33,146 bases of DNA from Thiomicrorhabdus sp. (GTDB lineage Bacteria; Pseudomonadota; Gammaproteobacteria; Thiomicrospirales; Thiomicrospiraceae). A program made the position numbers and the translations under genes. The DNA lies in contig JALSJT010000013.1 in assembly GCA_026989175.1 (NCBI GenBank), positions 1 through 33,146 on the forward strand, written 5' to 3'. Below the pieces are notes generated by a model, which was given only the letters and a program-made list of their open reading frames with translations, was not told where the DNA came from and did not search any database. Positions 24,706 to 33,146 of this stretch are shown piece by piece (position 1 is the stretch's first letter; each line of letters starts with the position of its first letter).

Positions 24706-27339
24706 TTATTCAATCAAATCCATTAACTCAGCTGAAATTTTCTCTTTTAGCTGAGGGTCTTTTATCGCATTATTATTGGTATCACTAATAATAAAGGTAT
24801 CTTCTGCTTTTTCACCTACCGTATGGATTTTAGCGTCGTGTAATCGGATGTTACAACGCTTGAGGGCGTGGCCTATTTTTGAGAGTAGTCCTGGAATATC
24901 TTTGGTGGTGATGTGTAGCTCTGTTCGGTGTTCATTTAAGGTTTTAAAGGTCAGTTCGGTTGGTGTTTCAAAGCAACGAATTCGACGTGCCTGCGTGCTG
25001 CCTTGATACGTATGATTATCGATTTCGGTTTGTGAGAGTTTGGTCTGAATTTTTTGAATGACTTCTGGGTGTCGCGCTTGATCTAGGTAGGACATCGTTT
25101 CACGATCGAGAATGTACATAATAACCAGCGTCATCTGGTCTTGAGTGCTGAAAATACGCGCTTCGACTACCGTTAAATTGAGTAGGTCTAAAGCGTGGGT
25201 TATGTGGGCGAACAAGAAGTCTCTGTCTTGCATATAAATCATCAGTTCTGTGGCACCAAGCGACTTTTTCTTTTTGAGAAAAATGTGCGTTTGATCGTGC
25301 TCAATGATGTAAAGCTGTTGGGTGATGCGTGCGACATCCTGTGCATTTTGGCGACTGAAAAACTCACTTTGTGCCACGCTGTTCCAAAAAGGTTGATAGT
25401 GTGTGGGTCGAATCCCTTTTTTAGCGAGTATCTCTTTGGCTTTCTCTTGGATTTTTAGGGCTTTCTTTGCACGGTCTTGTGGGATGTTTTTTGCTTGCGA
25501 TAAAACGTTTGAGGTTTCATTGTAAAGTACTAAAAAGAGTGAATTTTTCCAATCGTTCCATACCGCATCGGATGTGGAACAGACATCGGCAACGGTGAGC
25601 AGATAGAGGTAGTCTAAATGCTCTTGATCTTGCATTAAGTCGGCAAACTGTTTAATTACCTCTGGATCGCTTAGATCTTTTCGTTGCGCGGTGCCTGAAA
25701 AGACTAAATGGTTACGTACTAGCCAGTGAAGCATTTGACTGTCTCGGTCGGCTAGGTGGTGTTGTTTGGCAAACTCGAGTGCATCCTGTGCGCCTACTAT
25801 TTCATGTTTGCCACCACGGCCTTTGGCGATGTCGTGAAACAGCCCTGCCAAAAAGAGCACTTCGGGTTTGTTCAGCTGAGTAGCTATTTGGTGAGCCGTT
25901 GGAAATTCATAGGTGAACTCTTCGACAAAGAAACGGCGAAGGTTTCGAATAACTAAAACCGTATGTTCATCAACGGTATAGGCGTGAAAGATGTTAAATT
26001 GCATTAACCCAGATATTTTTTTAAAGGCGGGTAGATAGGCGGCTAAGATGCCATAGCCATGCATCCGTTTTACGGCAGCATTCACCCCTTTGGGTTGACG
26101 AAAAATTTCAATAAATAGGGCGATATTAATGGGGTCTTTTCGAAAATCATCATCAATTAGGTAAAGATGATCACGTATCGCTCGGATAGTTTTTGAGCGT
26201 AATCCAGTAATATGCGGTCGCGTTTCTAAAATAATAAAGACTTCGAGTAGGGTAGTTGGGTTCTGTTTAAAAATATCGGGGTCTTTGATGTCTAGGTGTT
26301 GGTTCACCACGTTAAAGCGTTTATTAATGCTTTCGGTGTGCTTTTCATCATTAAAGAGGGTCTCTCTAAAGTGCTGTAATAAGATTTCGTTGAGTTTGAC
26401 GGTGCTGTGCACATTGCGATAGTAGCTGCTCATAAACTGTTCAACAGCCATTTTTTCATCCGTATCGACATAACCAAAAGATTCTGAGATTGACTGCTGT
26501 AGATCAAACTGTAAACGATCTTCTCGACGCCGTTTAAGGTGTTGTAAAGCGAATCGCACGCGATTTAGGTATTTATAGGCGGATTCAATCTCAATAAATT
26601 CTTCGGTGCTCAAGAAATTTCGTTGCACCAGTTCGTTAATAGAGGAGGCATTAAAGTGGCGTTTGGCGACCCAGTAGATGGTTTGAATATCACGCAACCC
26701 ACCTGGGCTCTCTTTGATATTCGGTTCAAGTTGATATACCGTATCATTAAAGCGTTTGTGGCGGTTCTCTTGTTCAATGTATTTGGCTTGAAAAAAAGCC
26801 TTACTTGGCCAGAAATCGGCATGGTTCCAAATGGAGTGTAGTCGTTCAAATAGGGCATAGTCTCCAGTGAGCCAACGAGATTCTAAAATATTGGTGGCGG
26901 TGGTAACATCCTCTAATCCTGCTTCAAAGCAGTCTTCAACGGTACGAATGGCGGAGCCTACATCAAAGCCTAAGTCCCATAAGAGGGTGATAAATTTAGA
27001 TAGGTTATCTTTGTGTGCATCAATCTCATTACAGAGAATAAGCAGATCAATATCGGAATAGGGATGCAACTCTTCACGGCCATAGCCTCCGACAGCAATG
27101 AGGGAGGCGACACCTGAAGGAAGGTAGGTGTTCCAAATGGTTTTTAGGAGCTGATCGATAAAATGTGCACGTTCTTTAATTAAACTGGAAACCGCAATGC
27201 CATTTTCATACTGGATAAACTGGTAGTCTAAAAAGGTTTTTAGAACCAAGCGTCCTGATTTTAATATATCAGGGTAGACCATTTGTTCGCTGTTAAGCGC
27301 CTGAATAAAAGAGGCGTTGTGGTTTTCAGTGGTATTCAT
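24706..27339 (-). CDS. glnD: Bifunctional PII uridylyltransferase / uridylyl-removing enzyme
   Basis: GlnD senses glutamine and adds or removes UMP on PII proteins, controlling nitrogen assimilation. The 877-residue product has the nucleotidyltransferase motif GGYGREELHPYSDIDL (84-99), the GlnD linker with QLEPNIKESPGGLRDIQTI (about 207), the HD hydrolase domain with LFHDIAKGRGGKHE (about 502-515), and two C-terminal ACT domains (about 690-770 and 805-877). Length and domain order are standard. It follows map by 18 bases on the same strand and is presumably co-transcribed. Confidence 0.96.
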   Translation of the reverse strand: MNTTENHNASFIQALNSEQMVYPDILKSGRLVLKTFLDYQFIQYENGIAVSSLIKERAHFIDQLLKTIWNTYLPSGVASLIAVGGYGREELHPYSDIDLLILCNEIDAHKDNLSKFITLLWDLGFDVGSAIRTVEDCFEAGLEDVTTATNILESRWLTGDYALFERLHSIWNHADFWPSKAFFQAKYIEQENRHKRFNDTVYQLEPNIKESPGGLRDIQTIYWVAKRHFNASSINELVQRNFLSTEEFIEIESAYKYLNRVRFALQHLKRRREDRLQFDLQQSISESFGYVDTDEKMAVEQFMSSYYRNVHSTVKLNEILLQHFRETLFNDEKHTESINKRFNVVNQHLDIKDPDIFKQNPTTLLEVFIILETRPHITGLRSKTIRAIRDHLYLIDDDFRKDPINIALFIEIFRQPKGVNAAVKRMHGYGILAAYLPAFKKISGLMQFNIFHAYTVDEHTVLVIRNLRRFFVEEFTYEFPTAHQIATQLNKPEVLFLAGLFHDIAKGRGGKHEIVGAQDALEFAKQHHLADRDSQMLHWLVRNHLVFSGTAQRKDLSDPEVIKQFADLMQDQEHLDYLYLLTVADVCSTSDAVWNDWKNSLFLVLYNETSNVLSQAKNIPQDRAKKALKIQEKAKEILAKKGIRPTHYQPFWNSVAQSEFFSRQNAQDVARITQQLYIIEHDQTHIFLKKKKSLGATELMIYMQDRDFLFAHITHALDLLNLTVVEARIFSTQDQMTLVIMYILDRETMSYLDQARHPEVIQKIQTKLSQTEIDNHTYQGSTQARRIRCFETPTELTFKTLNEHRTELHITTKDIPGLLSKIGHALKRCNIRLHDAKIHTVGEKAEDTFIISDTNNNAIKDPQLKEKISAELMDLIE

Positions 27340-27357
27340 TGGCGATCTCTTTTAGGA

Positions 27358-28140
27358 TTATGGCAGTACCGGTTGCTCATCGGTTCTTAAGGTGAATACT
27401 TCATAGCCGGTTTGTGTGACGACTAAGGTATGTTCCCACTGAGCGGAGAGTTTACGATCCTTGGTGACGACGGTCCAGTTATCGGCTAATAATTTAACAT
27501 CCGCTTTGCCTAAGTTGATCATTGGTTCAATCGTAAAGACCATTCCAGGTTTTAAAATGATCTCTTTCAGTTCGGGGGCAGCGTAGTGCAATACTTGAGG
27601 GGGTTCGTGAAAGTCTGCACCAATGCCGTGGCCACAATACTCTTTAACGACACTAAAATTATTTTTTTCAGCATGTGTCTGAATAGCCTGCGCCACTTCG
27701 TAAAGGCTAATATCGGGTTTCACTTGTTGAATACCGAGCCATAAACATTCGTGTGCAACCTTGGTTAAACGGCTGGCAAATGGTTTGACGTTGTCAATTT
27801 CAAACATACGGCTGGTGTCACCGTGATAGCCATCTTTAATAACGGTAACATCAATATTTACAATATCCCCTTTTTTAAGCTTTTTCTTGTCGTCTGGAAT
27901 ACCGTGGCAAACCACTTGGTTGATGGAGATGCAGCTAGAGGCTGGAAACCCATGGTAATTTAGCGTAGCAGGAATGGTCTGTTGCTCGTTGACCATGTAA
28001 TCATGCATAATTTGATTTAAGTGTCCCGTGGTCACGCCTGCAACAACATGAGGTGCGATCATTTCAAGTACCTCTGCGGCCAGCTTTCCAGCGACACGCA
28101 TTTTTTGAATTTCATCTTCGGTTTTGATTTTTATGGTCAT
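27358..28140 (-). CDS. map: Methionine aminopeptidase, type I
   Basis: Map removes the initiator methionine from nascent proteins. The 260-residue protein has the metal ligands Asp97 (NIDVTV), Asp108 (HGDTSRMF), His171 (GHGIGADFHEPP), Glu205 (TIEPM) and Glu236 (WEHTLVV), with the substrate His79 in VCHGIPD. There is no zinc-finger extension. It is divergent from rpsB, the classical arrangement map/rpsB, and leads the map-glnD unit. Confidence 0.97.
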   Translation of the reverse strand: MTIKIKTEDEIQKMRVAGKLAAEVLEMIAPHVVAGVTTGHLNQIMHDYMVNEQQTIPATLNYHGFPASSCISINQVVCHGIPDDKKKLKKGDIVNIDVTVIKDGYHGDTSRMFEIDNVKPFASRLTKVAHECLWLGIQQVKPDISLYEVAQAIQTHAEKNNFSVVKEYCGHGIGADFHEPPQVLHYAAPELKEIILKPGMVFTIEPMINLGKADVKLLADNWTVVTKDRKLSAQWEHTLVVTQTGYEVFTLRTDEQPVLP

Positions 28141-28186
28141 TTTTTGAGTCTTTTAATAAAAATTAAGGGTGTTTTCTTAATTGTAA

Positions 28187-28224
28187 TTGTTAAATAAGCT
28201 TGCTTATGGTATAAATGCCGCGCC
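28187..28224 (+). promoter_or_regulatory. Likely rpsB promoter with GC-rich discriminator
   Basis: TTGTTA (28187-28192) and TATAAA (28210-28215) have a 17-base spacing. They are followed by GCCGCGCC (28217-28224), the GC-rich discriminator typical of stringently controlled ribosomal promoters. The start site would be near 28222, giving a leader of about 320 bases that includes a family 2 palindrome. A second TATAAA at 28408-28413 downstream of the palindrome has only a poor -35. Confidence 0.65.
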
Positions 28225-28256
28225 TTTCTATTGAGAGGAATTTTAACAAAAAATCT

Positions 28257-28380
28257 GGTAACTGCTCAGCTAACTCCTGAAAAGAGTCAACTCCGTGTTA
28301 AAAAATGGATATTTACACGTGTAAACGCACATTTTTAGCCTTGATTTGTTCTCTTTTCAGAAGTCATCTGAGCCGTTACC
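28257..28380. repeat. Palindromic intergenic element, family 2, copy B (in the rpsB leader)
   Basis: The ends GGTAACTGCTCAG (28257-28269) and CTGAGCCGTTACC (28368-28380) pair at 12 of 13 positions. A second, perfect 10-bp stem pairs CTGAAAAGAG (28277-28286) with CTCTTTTCAG (28351-28360). The central core 28297-28344 matches 14990-15037 at about 44 of 48 positions and has the perfect apex palindrome TTTACACGTGTAAA. The second stem differs in sequence from that of copy A yet is fully paired. Confidence 0.85.
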
Positions 28381-28420
28381 AACATATTTGATGGCTCGTT
28401 GAGTCGTTATAAAAAAATCC

Positions 28421-28541
28421 GCACGTTTACCGACACATAAAACGGGGTGCTGAAAAAGGGGGGTAAAATTTTACCTAATACGCTTTTTTGGTTCGTCTTA
28501 TGGGGTAAACGGAGGCTTAACCCCAAACTTGGAGAAATATC
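28421..28541 (+). promoter_or_regulatory. Candidate autoregulatory leader of rpsB (S2-binding)
   Basis: The 120 bases before rpsB contain the palindrome GGTAAAATTTTACC (28462-28475) and a hairpin GGGGT...ACCCC (28502-28524) just before the ribosome-binding site GGAG (28531-28534). In gammaproteobacteria ribosomal protein S2 represses its own mRNA through a structured leader. These stems fit such a role, but I could not match them to the known consensus. Confidence 0.45.
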
Positions 28542-29282
28542 ATGGCAAAAGTTACCATGCGTGAAATGCTAGAAGCCGGTGTACATTTTGGACACCAAAC
28601 TCGTTATTGGAACCCTAAGATGGCTGAGTACATCTTTGGCGCTCGTAATAAAATTCATATCATCAACCTAGAAAAAACACTACCGATGTTTAATGATGCA
28701 TTAAACATGATTGGCGGAATTGCCGCAAATAAGGGTAAAGTTCTTTTTGTAGGAACAAAAAAGGCGGCACGTGAGTTAGTTGCACAAGAAGCGAAGCGTT
28801 GTGGCATGCCTTACGTTGATTACCGTTGGTTAGGTGGTATGTTAACGAACTTCAAAACCATCAAGCAGTCTATTAAGCGTTTAAAAGAGCTTGAAGCGAT
28901 GGAAAAAGATGGTACGTTTGAAAAAATCACCAAAAGAGAAGCGTTGACTCGTACCCGTGAGAAAACAAAGTTAGAGTTGTCTTTAGGCGGAATTAAAGAC
29001 ATGCGTGCGATGCCTGATGCGATTTTCATTATTGATACTGGAAATGAAAACATTGCGATTCAAGAAGCAAAAAATCTTGGAATTCCAGTAATCGGTGTGG
29101 TTGATACTAACAACGACCCACGTGGTATTGATTATGTTATTCCTGGTAACGACGATGCCATTCGTGCAATCACGCTATACTTAACCGCAGTTGCGGATGC
29201 GGTGCTTGAAGGAAAAGCGACCATCACAACCGGTGTTGAGGGTGATGATTTTGTAGAAGCAAAAGAAAAAACAGCTAAGTAG
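28542..29282 (+). CDS. rpsB: 30S ribosomal protein S2
   Basis: The 246-residue product is a standard S2: [22 protein letters not shown] at the start (residues 5-26), [28 protein letters not shown], and [29 protein letters not shown] near the C-terminus. It joins the 30S subunit late and bridges head and platform. It is followed by tsf after 82 bases holding an attenuator-like hairpin. Expression is likely controlled by a stringent promoter and S2 feedback on the leader. Confidence 0.98.
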   Translation: MAKVTMREMLEAGVHFGHQTRYWNPKMAEYIFGARNKIHIINLEKTLPMFNDALNMIGGIAANKGKVLFVGTKKAARELVAQEAKRCGMPYVDYRWLGGMLTNFKTIKQSIKRLKELEAMEKDGTFEKITKREALTRTREKTKLELSLGGIKDMRAMPDAIFIIDTGNENIAIQEAKNLGIPVIGVVDTNNDPRGIDYVIPGNDDAIRAITLYLTAVADAVLEGKATITTGVEGDDFVEAKEKTAK

Positions 29283-29290
29283 TGTTTATT

Positions 29291-29338
29291 GACCTAGTTT
29301 GGAGGGTTAATTCACTTCACTAGGTCGCTTGTTTTTTT
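29291..29338 (+). terminator. Attenuator-like hairpin between rpsB and tsf
   Basis: GACCTAGT (29291-29298) pairs with ACTAGGTC (29319-29326), followed by GCTTG and a T7 run (29332-29338). A partial terminator here would lower tsf relative to rpsB, as reported for this operon in E. coli. Confidence 0.7.
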
Positions 29339-29364
29339 AGACAAAATTAGAGAAGGAATGAATG

Positions 29365-30249
29365 ATGGCTATTACAGCTTCTATGGTAAAAGAACTGCGT
29401 CAAGCAACTGGCGCAGGGATGATGGATTGTAAAAAAGCACTAACTGAAACAGGCGGTGACATGGATGCCGCAATTGAGTTTTTGCGTAAAAAAGGCATGG
29501 CGGGTGCCGATAAAAAAGCGGGTCGTGTTGCAGCGGAAGGTGTGATTGCGATTGCGATTTCTGATGATAAAAAATCAGGCATGATTGCTGAAGTTAATTG
29601 TGAAACAGATTTTGTTGCGAAAGGCGACGAGTTTAAAGCGTTTGCAAATGAGATTGCCGCGTTGGCACTGGCTGCGGATACTACCGATGTTGAAGCGATC
29701 ATGGGATTAAGCATGGCTTCTGGTAAAACCATTGATATTACCCGTCGTGAAATGATTGCTCGCATTGGTGAGAATATGGCATTGCGTCTTGTGCAAAAAA
29801 TCGAATCAGACGGCGTAATTGGTCAGTACCAGCATGGCGAAAAGATTGGTGTTGTTGTCGCGCTTGACGGTGGTGATGATGCGCTTGCACGTGATATTGC
29901 GATGCACATTGCTGCGGTAAATCCATCTGCAATTACGGCGGATGAAGTAGATCAAGAGATGTTGGCTAAGGAGCGTAAGTTCCAAATTGAGCAAGCTCAA
30001 GAGAGTGGTAAACCAGCAGAGATCATTGAAAAAATGATTGATGGTCGTATGCGTAAGTTCTTACAAGAGATTACATTAGTGGGTCAGTCGTTTGTTAAAA
30101 ACCCTGATGTCACCATTGAGAAACTTTTGAAAGAGAACAATGCAACCGTTACCGCCTTTATTCGTTTAGAAGTGGGTGCGGGCATTGAAATTGAAGAGAC
30201 AGACTTTGCTGAAGAAGTTGCATTAGCGGCGAAAGCAGTAACAGGCTAG
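29365..30249 (+). CDS. tsf: Elongation factor Ts
   Basis: EF-Ts recharges EF-Tu by exchanging GDP. The product from ATG 29365 is 294 residues, starting MAITASMVKELRQATGAGMMDC, with the core TDFVAKGDEFK segment (about 80-90) and the coiled-coil and C-terminal module. Two earlier ATGs exist at 29358 (out of frame with this product) and 29362 (in frame, one residue longer); AAGGA at 29353-29357 is best spaced for 29365, and this start matches the family N-terminus. A strong terminator follows. Confidence 0.97.
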   Translation: MAITASMVKELRQATGAGMMDCKKALTETGGDMDAAIEFLRKKGMAGADKKAGRVAAEGVIAIAISDDKKSGMIAEVNCETDFVAKGDEFKAFANEIAALALAADTTDVEAIMGLSMASGKTIDITRREMIARIGENMALRLVQKIESDGVIGQYQHGEKIGVVVALDGGDDALARDIAMHIAAVNPSAITADEVDQEMLAKERKFQIEQAQESGKPAEIIEKMIDGRMRKFLQEITLVGQSFVKNPDVTIEKLLKENNATVTAFIRLEVGAGIEIEETDFAEEVALAAKAVTG

Positions 30250-30268
30250 TTTAGTTCGATGAAGAAGG

Positions 30269-30315
30269 CCATAGTCAAGCTCTACTGTTTACAGTAGACG
30301 GGCTATGGTTTTTTT
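30269..30315 (+). terminator. Rho-independent terminator after tsf
   Basis: CCATAG (30269-30274) pairs with CTATGG (30303-30308), enclosing a perfect stem TCTACTG-TTTA-CAGTAGA, and seven T follow (30309-30315). It separates rpsB-tsf from pyrH-frr. Confidence 0.92.
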
Positions 30316-30367
30316 GTATGTGAGTTTTGAGAATATTTTGTCATGATTGAGCATTGCAAAATATTTT

Positions 30368-30395
30368 TTGGATTGTATTTTTTAAATTGTATAAC
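30368..30395 (+). promoter_or_regulatory. Possible pyrH promoter
   Basis: TTGGAT (30368-30373) and TATAAC (30390-30395) have a 16-base spacing. The start site would fall near 30402, almost on the ribosome-binding site TAAGGAT and about ten bases before the ATG, so the leader would be very short. This weakens the call, but some promoter is needed after the terminator. Confidence 0.3.
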
Positions 30396-30411
30396 GTAAG
30401 GATGCATGTAA

Positions 30412-31134
30412 ATGGCTCTTAAGTATAAACGTATATTATTAAAGTTTAGTGGTGAAGCCTTGATGGGATCAGGTGACTTTGGTTTGGATGCAGGCACCCT
30501 GAAGGTGGTTGTTTCTCAGGTGAAAGCCTTGCGTGACTTAGGGGTTGAAGTGGCGATTGTTGTAGGGGGGGGGAATATTTTTCGTGGTGCTCAAATTCAA
30601 GGCTCAGGTATTCAACGAACCACGGGTGACCAGATGGGAATGATGGCGACGGTCATGAATGCACTTGCGTTGCGTGATGTGATTGAAAGCATGGGAATGA
30701 CCTCTCAGGTGTTATCTGCAATGCCAATTGACGGTGTTTCAGTTGGTTTTGAGGCGAATAGTGCTAAGAAACGGTTGGCAGATGGTGAAGTATTAGTGTT
30801 TGCCGCAGGAACAGGAAGTCCTTTTTTTACCACTGATACTGCCGCCGCGTTGCGAGGAATTGAAGTCGATGCAGAGATTGTATTGAAAGCCACGAAGGTC
30901 GATGGTATTTATACGGCAGACCCAATGAAGGATTCAAGTGCAACACGTTATTCGTTTTTAACGTATGATGATGTTATTCAGAAAAACTTGCAAGTGATGG
31001 ACATGACGGCATTTGTGTTGTGTCGTGAACATCAAATGCCAATTCGTGTTTTTGATATGTTTAAAGATAATGCAGTCATTCGGATCGTGCAAGGTGAAAG
31101 TGAAGGCACGTTAGTGGCAGAAGGAGAGAAGTGA
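30412..31134 (+). CDS. pyrH: Uridylate kinase
   Basis: PyrH phosphorylates UMP to UDP and belongs to the amino-acid kinase fold, not the NMP kinases of eukaryotes. The 240-residue hexameric-type enzyme has KFSGEALMG (about 9-17), GGGNIFRG (about 52-59), [18 protein letters not shown] and the C-terminal FDMF and TLV segments. Ribosome-binding site TAAGGAT at 30397-30403. Its TGA overlaps the frr ATG by one base. Confidence 0.97.
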   Translation: MALKYKRILLKFSGEALMGSGDFGLDAGTLKVVVSQVKALRDLGVEVAIVVGGGNIFRGAQIQGSGIQRTTGDQMGMMATVMNALALRDVIESMGMTSQVLSAMPIDGVSVGFEANSAKKRLADGEVLVFAAGTGSPFFTTDTAAALRGIEVDAEIVLKATKVDGIYTADPMKDSSATRYSFLTYDDVIQKNLQVMDMTAFVLCREHQMPIRVFDMFKDNAVIRIVQGESEGTLVAEGEK

Positions 31135-31691
31135 TGTTAAATGAAATTCGTGAAGATGCAAAAAAAAGAATGCAAAAATCGTTTGAAAATTTAGAGACCA
31201 ATTTTGCTAAAATTCGAACAGGACGTGCACATCCAAGTATTTTGGATTCAATTACCGTTGAATATTATGGCTCACAAGTGCCAATCAGTCAGGTTGCCAA
31301 TATTAATTTAGAAGACTCTCGTACCTTAACCGTTCAGCCATGGGAGCAGCCGATGGTCTCTGTTATTGAAAAAGCGATTATGATGTCGGATCTTGGGATT
31401 AACCCTGTAACGGTTGGAAATATGATGCGTATTCCAATGCCTCCATTGACGGAAGAGCGTCGTCGGGATTTTATTAAAGTTGCACGCTCTGAAGCTGAAA
31501 ATGCGCGTGTTGCAATTCGTAATATTCGTCGAGATGCAAACAGCGATGTAAAGTCGTTATTGAAAGATAAGGATATTACAGAAGATGAAGCGCGTCAGTC
31601 AGATGATCAAATTCAGAAGTTAACGGATGAGGTAATTAAGAAAGTTGATGCGGCTTTAGCGGATAAAGAAGCCAGCTTAATGGATATTTAA
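31134..31691 (+). CDS. frr: Ribosome recycling factor
   Basis: RRF splits post-termination ribosomes together with EF-G. From ATG 31134 the product is 185 residues, identical in length to the E. coli protein, with the domain II segment [21 protein letters not shown] (about 27-47), and C-terminal [15 protein letters not shown]. The alternative GTG at 31131 adds one residue; ATG 31134 has AAGGAG (31121-31126) at ideal distance and overlaps the pyrH stop (TGATG). A long hairpin follows before uppS. Confidence 0.97.
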   Translation: MLNEIREDAKKRMQKSFENLETNFAKIRTGRAHPSILDSITVEYYGSQVPISQVANINLEDSRTLTVQPWEQPMVSVIEKAIMMSDLGINPVTVGNMMRIPMPPLTEERRRDFIKVARSEAENARVAIRNIRRDANSDVKSLLKDKDITEDEARQSDDQIQKLTDEVIKKVDAALADKEASLMDI

Positions 31692-31784
31692 GTCGCTATT
31701 TTTACGCAATTACGGCATAATTAGTGAGTTTTATTGTGGTCTGAGAAAAGATCTCAATAAGGTTTCATCAACTTTATTCCAAAT

Positions 31785-31836
31785 AAAACGGCTCAATTCA
31801 ATTTGAACATTATCAAATTGAATTGAGCCGTTTTTT
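31785..31836 (+). terminator. Perfect 22-bp hairpin terminator between frr and uppS
   Basis: The arms 31785-31806 and 31813-31834 are perfectly complementary (starting AAAACGGCTC and ending GAGCCGTTTT) around the six-base loop ACATTA, with a T-run on the 3' side (31831-31836). The hairpin ends only 23 bases before the uppS start codon, leaving no room for a promoter beyond it. Confidence 0.9.
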
Positions 31837-31859
31837 GTTCTATTTTTTAGAGGTTTGTT

Positions 31860-32591
31860 TTGTCTCAAAATTTACATCATGATCTTCAGCCACAACATAT
31901 CGCCATTATTATGGATGGTAATGGACGTTGGGCTAAAAAACGTTTTTTACCCCGATTTATAGGCCATCAAAAAGGACTTAAGTCGGTTAGACGTTTGGTG
32001 GCACACTGTTCTGCTTTAGGCATTAACGCATTAACTTTGTTTGCGTTTAGTACCGAAAATTGGCGACGGCCGGCTGATGAAGTTAATAAATTGATGGGGC
32101 TGTTTTTAAAGGCTTTACAAAAAGAGGTCTCTAAGCTGAATGAAAATAATATTCGTCTGTTAATTATTGGAGACCGCTCTGGTTTTAGTGAAGAAATTCA
32201 AACGCATATTGCCATTGCAGAAGCGACAACTCGTGACAATACTGGCTTGGTTTTATCGATTGCTGCAAACTATGGCGGTCGTTGGGATATTGTTGAAGCG
32301 GTTAAAAAGTGGCAGTTAGCAAACCCTGGTTTGAATGTTTCTGAAATGACTGAGGAGGCATTGGATCGGTATGTCGCTTTGAATGAATTGCCAGAGGTGG
32401 ATCTATTAATTCGAACCGGCGGTGAACAGCGAATTAGTAATTTTTTGATTTGGCAAATGGCCTATGCAGAATTTTATTTTACCGATGATTTATGGCCAGA
32501 TTTTGATGAGGCAAGTATTGATAAAGCGATTGAATCCTTCTCTTCGCGTGAACGTCGTTTTGGCAAAACCAGTGAGCAGGTAGCGAATTAA
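31860..32591 (+). CDS. uppS: Undecaprenyl diphosphate synthase (TTG start)
   Basis: UppS condenses eight isopentenyl units onto farnesyl diphosphate to form the C55 lipid carrier of peptidoglycan. The 243-residue product has IIMDGNGRWAKKR (about 16-28, catalytic Asp19), the FAFSTENWRRP segment (about 62-72), NYGGRWDI and RTGGEQRISNFLIWQMAYAEFYF. The start is TTG at 31860 with AGAGG (31849-31853) six bases upstream; the next in-frame ATG would cut into the active site. The stop overlaps cdsA (TAATG). Confidence 0.95.
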   Translation: MSQNLHHDLQPQHIAIIMDGNGRWAKKRFLPRFIGHQKGLKSVRRLVAHCSALGINALTLFAFSTENWRRPADEVNKLMGLFLKALQKEVSKLNENNIRLLIIGDRSGFSEEIQTHIAIAEATTRDNTGLVLSIAANYGGRWDIVEAVKKWQLANPGLNVSEMTEEALDRYVALNELPEVDLLIRTGGEQRISNFLIWQMAYAEFYFTDDLWPDFDEASIDKAIESFSSRERRFGKTSEQVAN

Positions 32592-33146
32592 TGTTAAAGC
32601 AACGTATTCTTACGGCCGTTATTTTGGCCGTATTGGCTGTGCTGGCACTTTTTAAATCAACGGATGCTGTTTGGCAGTGGATTGTGCTGTTGATTGGTGT
32701 GGTCATGGCATGGGAGTGGTCAGGTTTTGCACGATTAACAGCTTTGTGGCAAAAGGCGTGTTTTTCATTGCTGGTTCTTTTGGTTAGCTGGCTTGGATTG
32801 GCGTGGCTTTCAATTCAAAGTCTCGTGATTTTAACTTTGCTTGAAAGTCTGTTACTTGTGGTGGTCGTCTTGCGTTATCAGCGTAGTCAAGGCGAAAGAG
32901 GGCCGACATCAGCTGCGTTTATTCTAATAACGGGACTCTTATCTGTGGTGTTATTTGTTTCAGCGTTAACACTCTTTCGAAATGAATTTTCACCTCAAAT
33001 TGTGTTGTTAAGCCTGTTGATTATTTGGGCGGTGGATACGGGGGCTTATTTTAGCGGTAAGCGCTTTGGAAAAACAAAATTGGCTCAATATGTGAGTCCA
33101 GGTAAAACTTGGGAAGGCGTTTGGGGTGGGGTTGCGCTCGCATTTG
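32591..33146 (+). CDS. cdsA: Phosphatidate cytidylyltransferase, partial (3' end beyond the window)
   Basis: CdsA makes CDP-diacylglycerol, the precursor of all phospholipids. About 185 codons are visible, with several membrane helices (an early AVILAVLAVLALF at about 9-21, IVLLIGVVMAWEW at about 36-48, then paired hydrophobic stretches). Near the edge is a recognisable part of the active region, IIWAVDTGAYFSGKRFGKTK, followed by SPGKTWEGVWGG, both typical of the family. The ATG overlaps the uppS TAA. dxr, which sits between frr and uppS in enterics, is absent here, as in Pseudomonas-type order. Confidence 0.93.
   Translation, partial: MLKQRILTAVILAVLAVLALFKSTDAVWQWIVLLIGVVMAWEWSGFARLTALWQKACFSLLVLLVSWLGLAWLSIQSLVILTLLESLLLVVVVLRYQRSQGERGPTSAAFILITGLLSVVLFVSALTLFRNEFSPQIVLLSLLIIWAVDTGAYFSGKRFGKTKLAQYVSPGKTWEGVWGGVALAF

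Noticed and set aside
31741-31762. AGATCTCAATAAGG as another family 1 end
   Set aside because: Only about ten bases resemble the sequence downstream of the 1548 motif; the CCTCTCG half is missing.

Overview
This window looks like a chromosomal segment of a marine or saline gammaproteobacterium, most likely a sulfur oxidiser of the Thiomicrospira / Thiomicrorhabdus / Hydrogenovibrio type. That assignment rests on codon and base composition (about 43-45% GC by eye), gene order, a STAS-less SulP-family anion transporter and Na+-linked membrane genes; it is an inference, not a database match. The window holds 34 protein-coding genes, 33 complete plus cdsA cut by the right edge. No rRNA, tRNA, CRISPR array, prophage or transposase gene was seen.

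Layout. (1) 1-8400, plus strand: a SulP-type transporter, then the conserved block hfq - hflX - hflK - hflC - DUF2065 - hisZ - purA. The usual upstream neighbour of hfq, miaA, is replaced by the transporter. (2) 8484-15508: a divergent DUF3581 gene and a group-2 type Mrp/Mnh Na+/H+ antiporter operon (fused mnhAB, then C, D, E, F, G). mnhG is separated from mnhF by 246 bases that hold two hairpin-forming elements. (3) 15555-21035: MOSC-domain gene, nagZ overlapping a MscS-type channel gene, murB and a sodium:neurotransmitter symporter. (4) 21132-24583: a stand-alone cyclic-nucleotide-binding-fold protein, a small membrane protein, dapE, an ArsC/YffB-like reductase and dapD. (5) 24706-33146: glnD and map on the minus strand, divergent from rpsB - tsf - pyrH - frr - uppS - cdsA.

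Function. The ends carry housekeeping functions: RNA chaperone and ribosome-rescue GTPase, FtsH-regulating HflKC, histidine, purine, lysine and peptidoglycan precursors, PII uridylylation, translation and lipid carriers. The middle carries ion and osmotic homeostasis (Mrp, MscS, NSS).

The most interesting content is non-coding. A palindromic miniature element of 159 bp (complete at 16098-16256; 127 bp visible at 1-127 in the opposite orientation, about 115/127 identical by eye; a lone end at 1548-1566) places its ends close upstream of four genes. A second palindromic family (14950-15071 and 28257-28380) has a conserved 48-bp core, but its outer stems differ between copies while staying complementary within each copy. 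One copy splits the mnh operon and the other lies between the likely rpsB promoter and rpsB. A third group of C/G-run hairpins lies at 15106-15177, 18475-18503 and 21053-21098. I found no clear new protein system; these elements and their placement in leaders and operons are the best leads.
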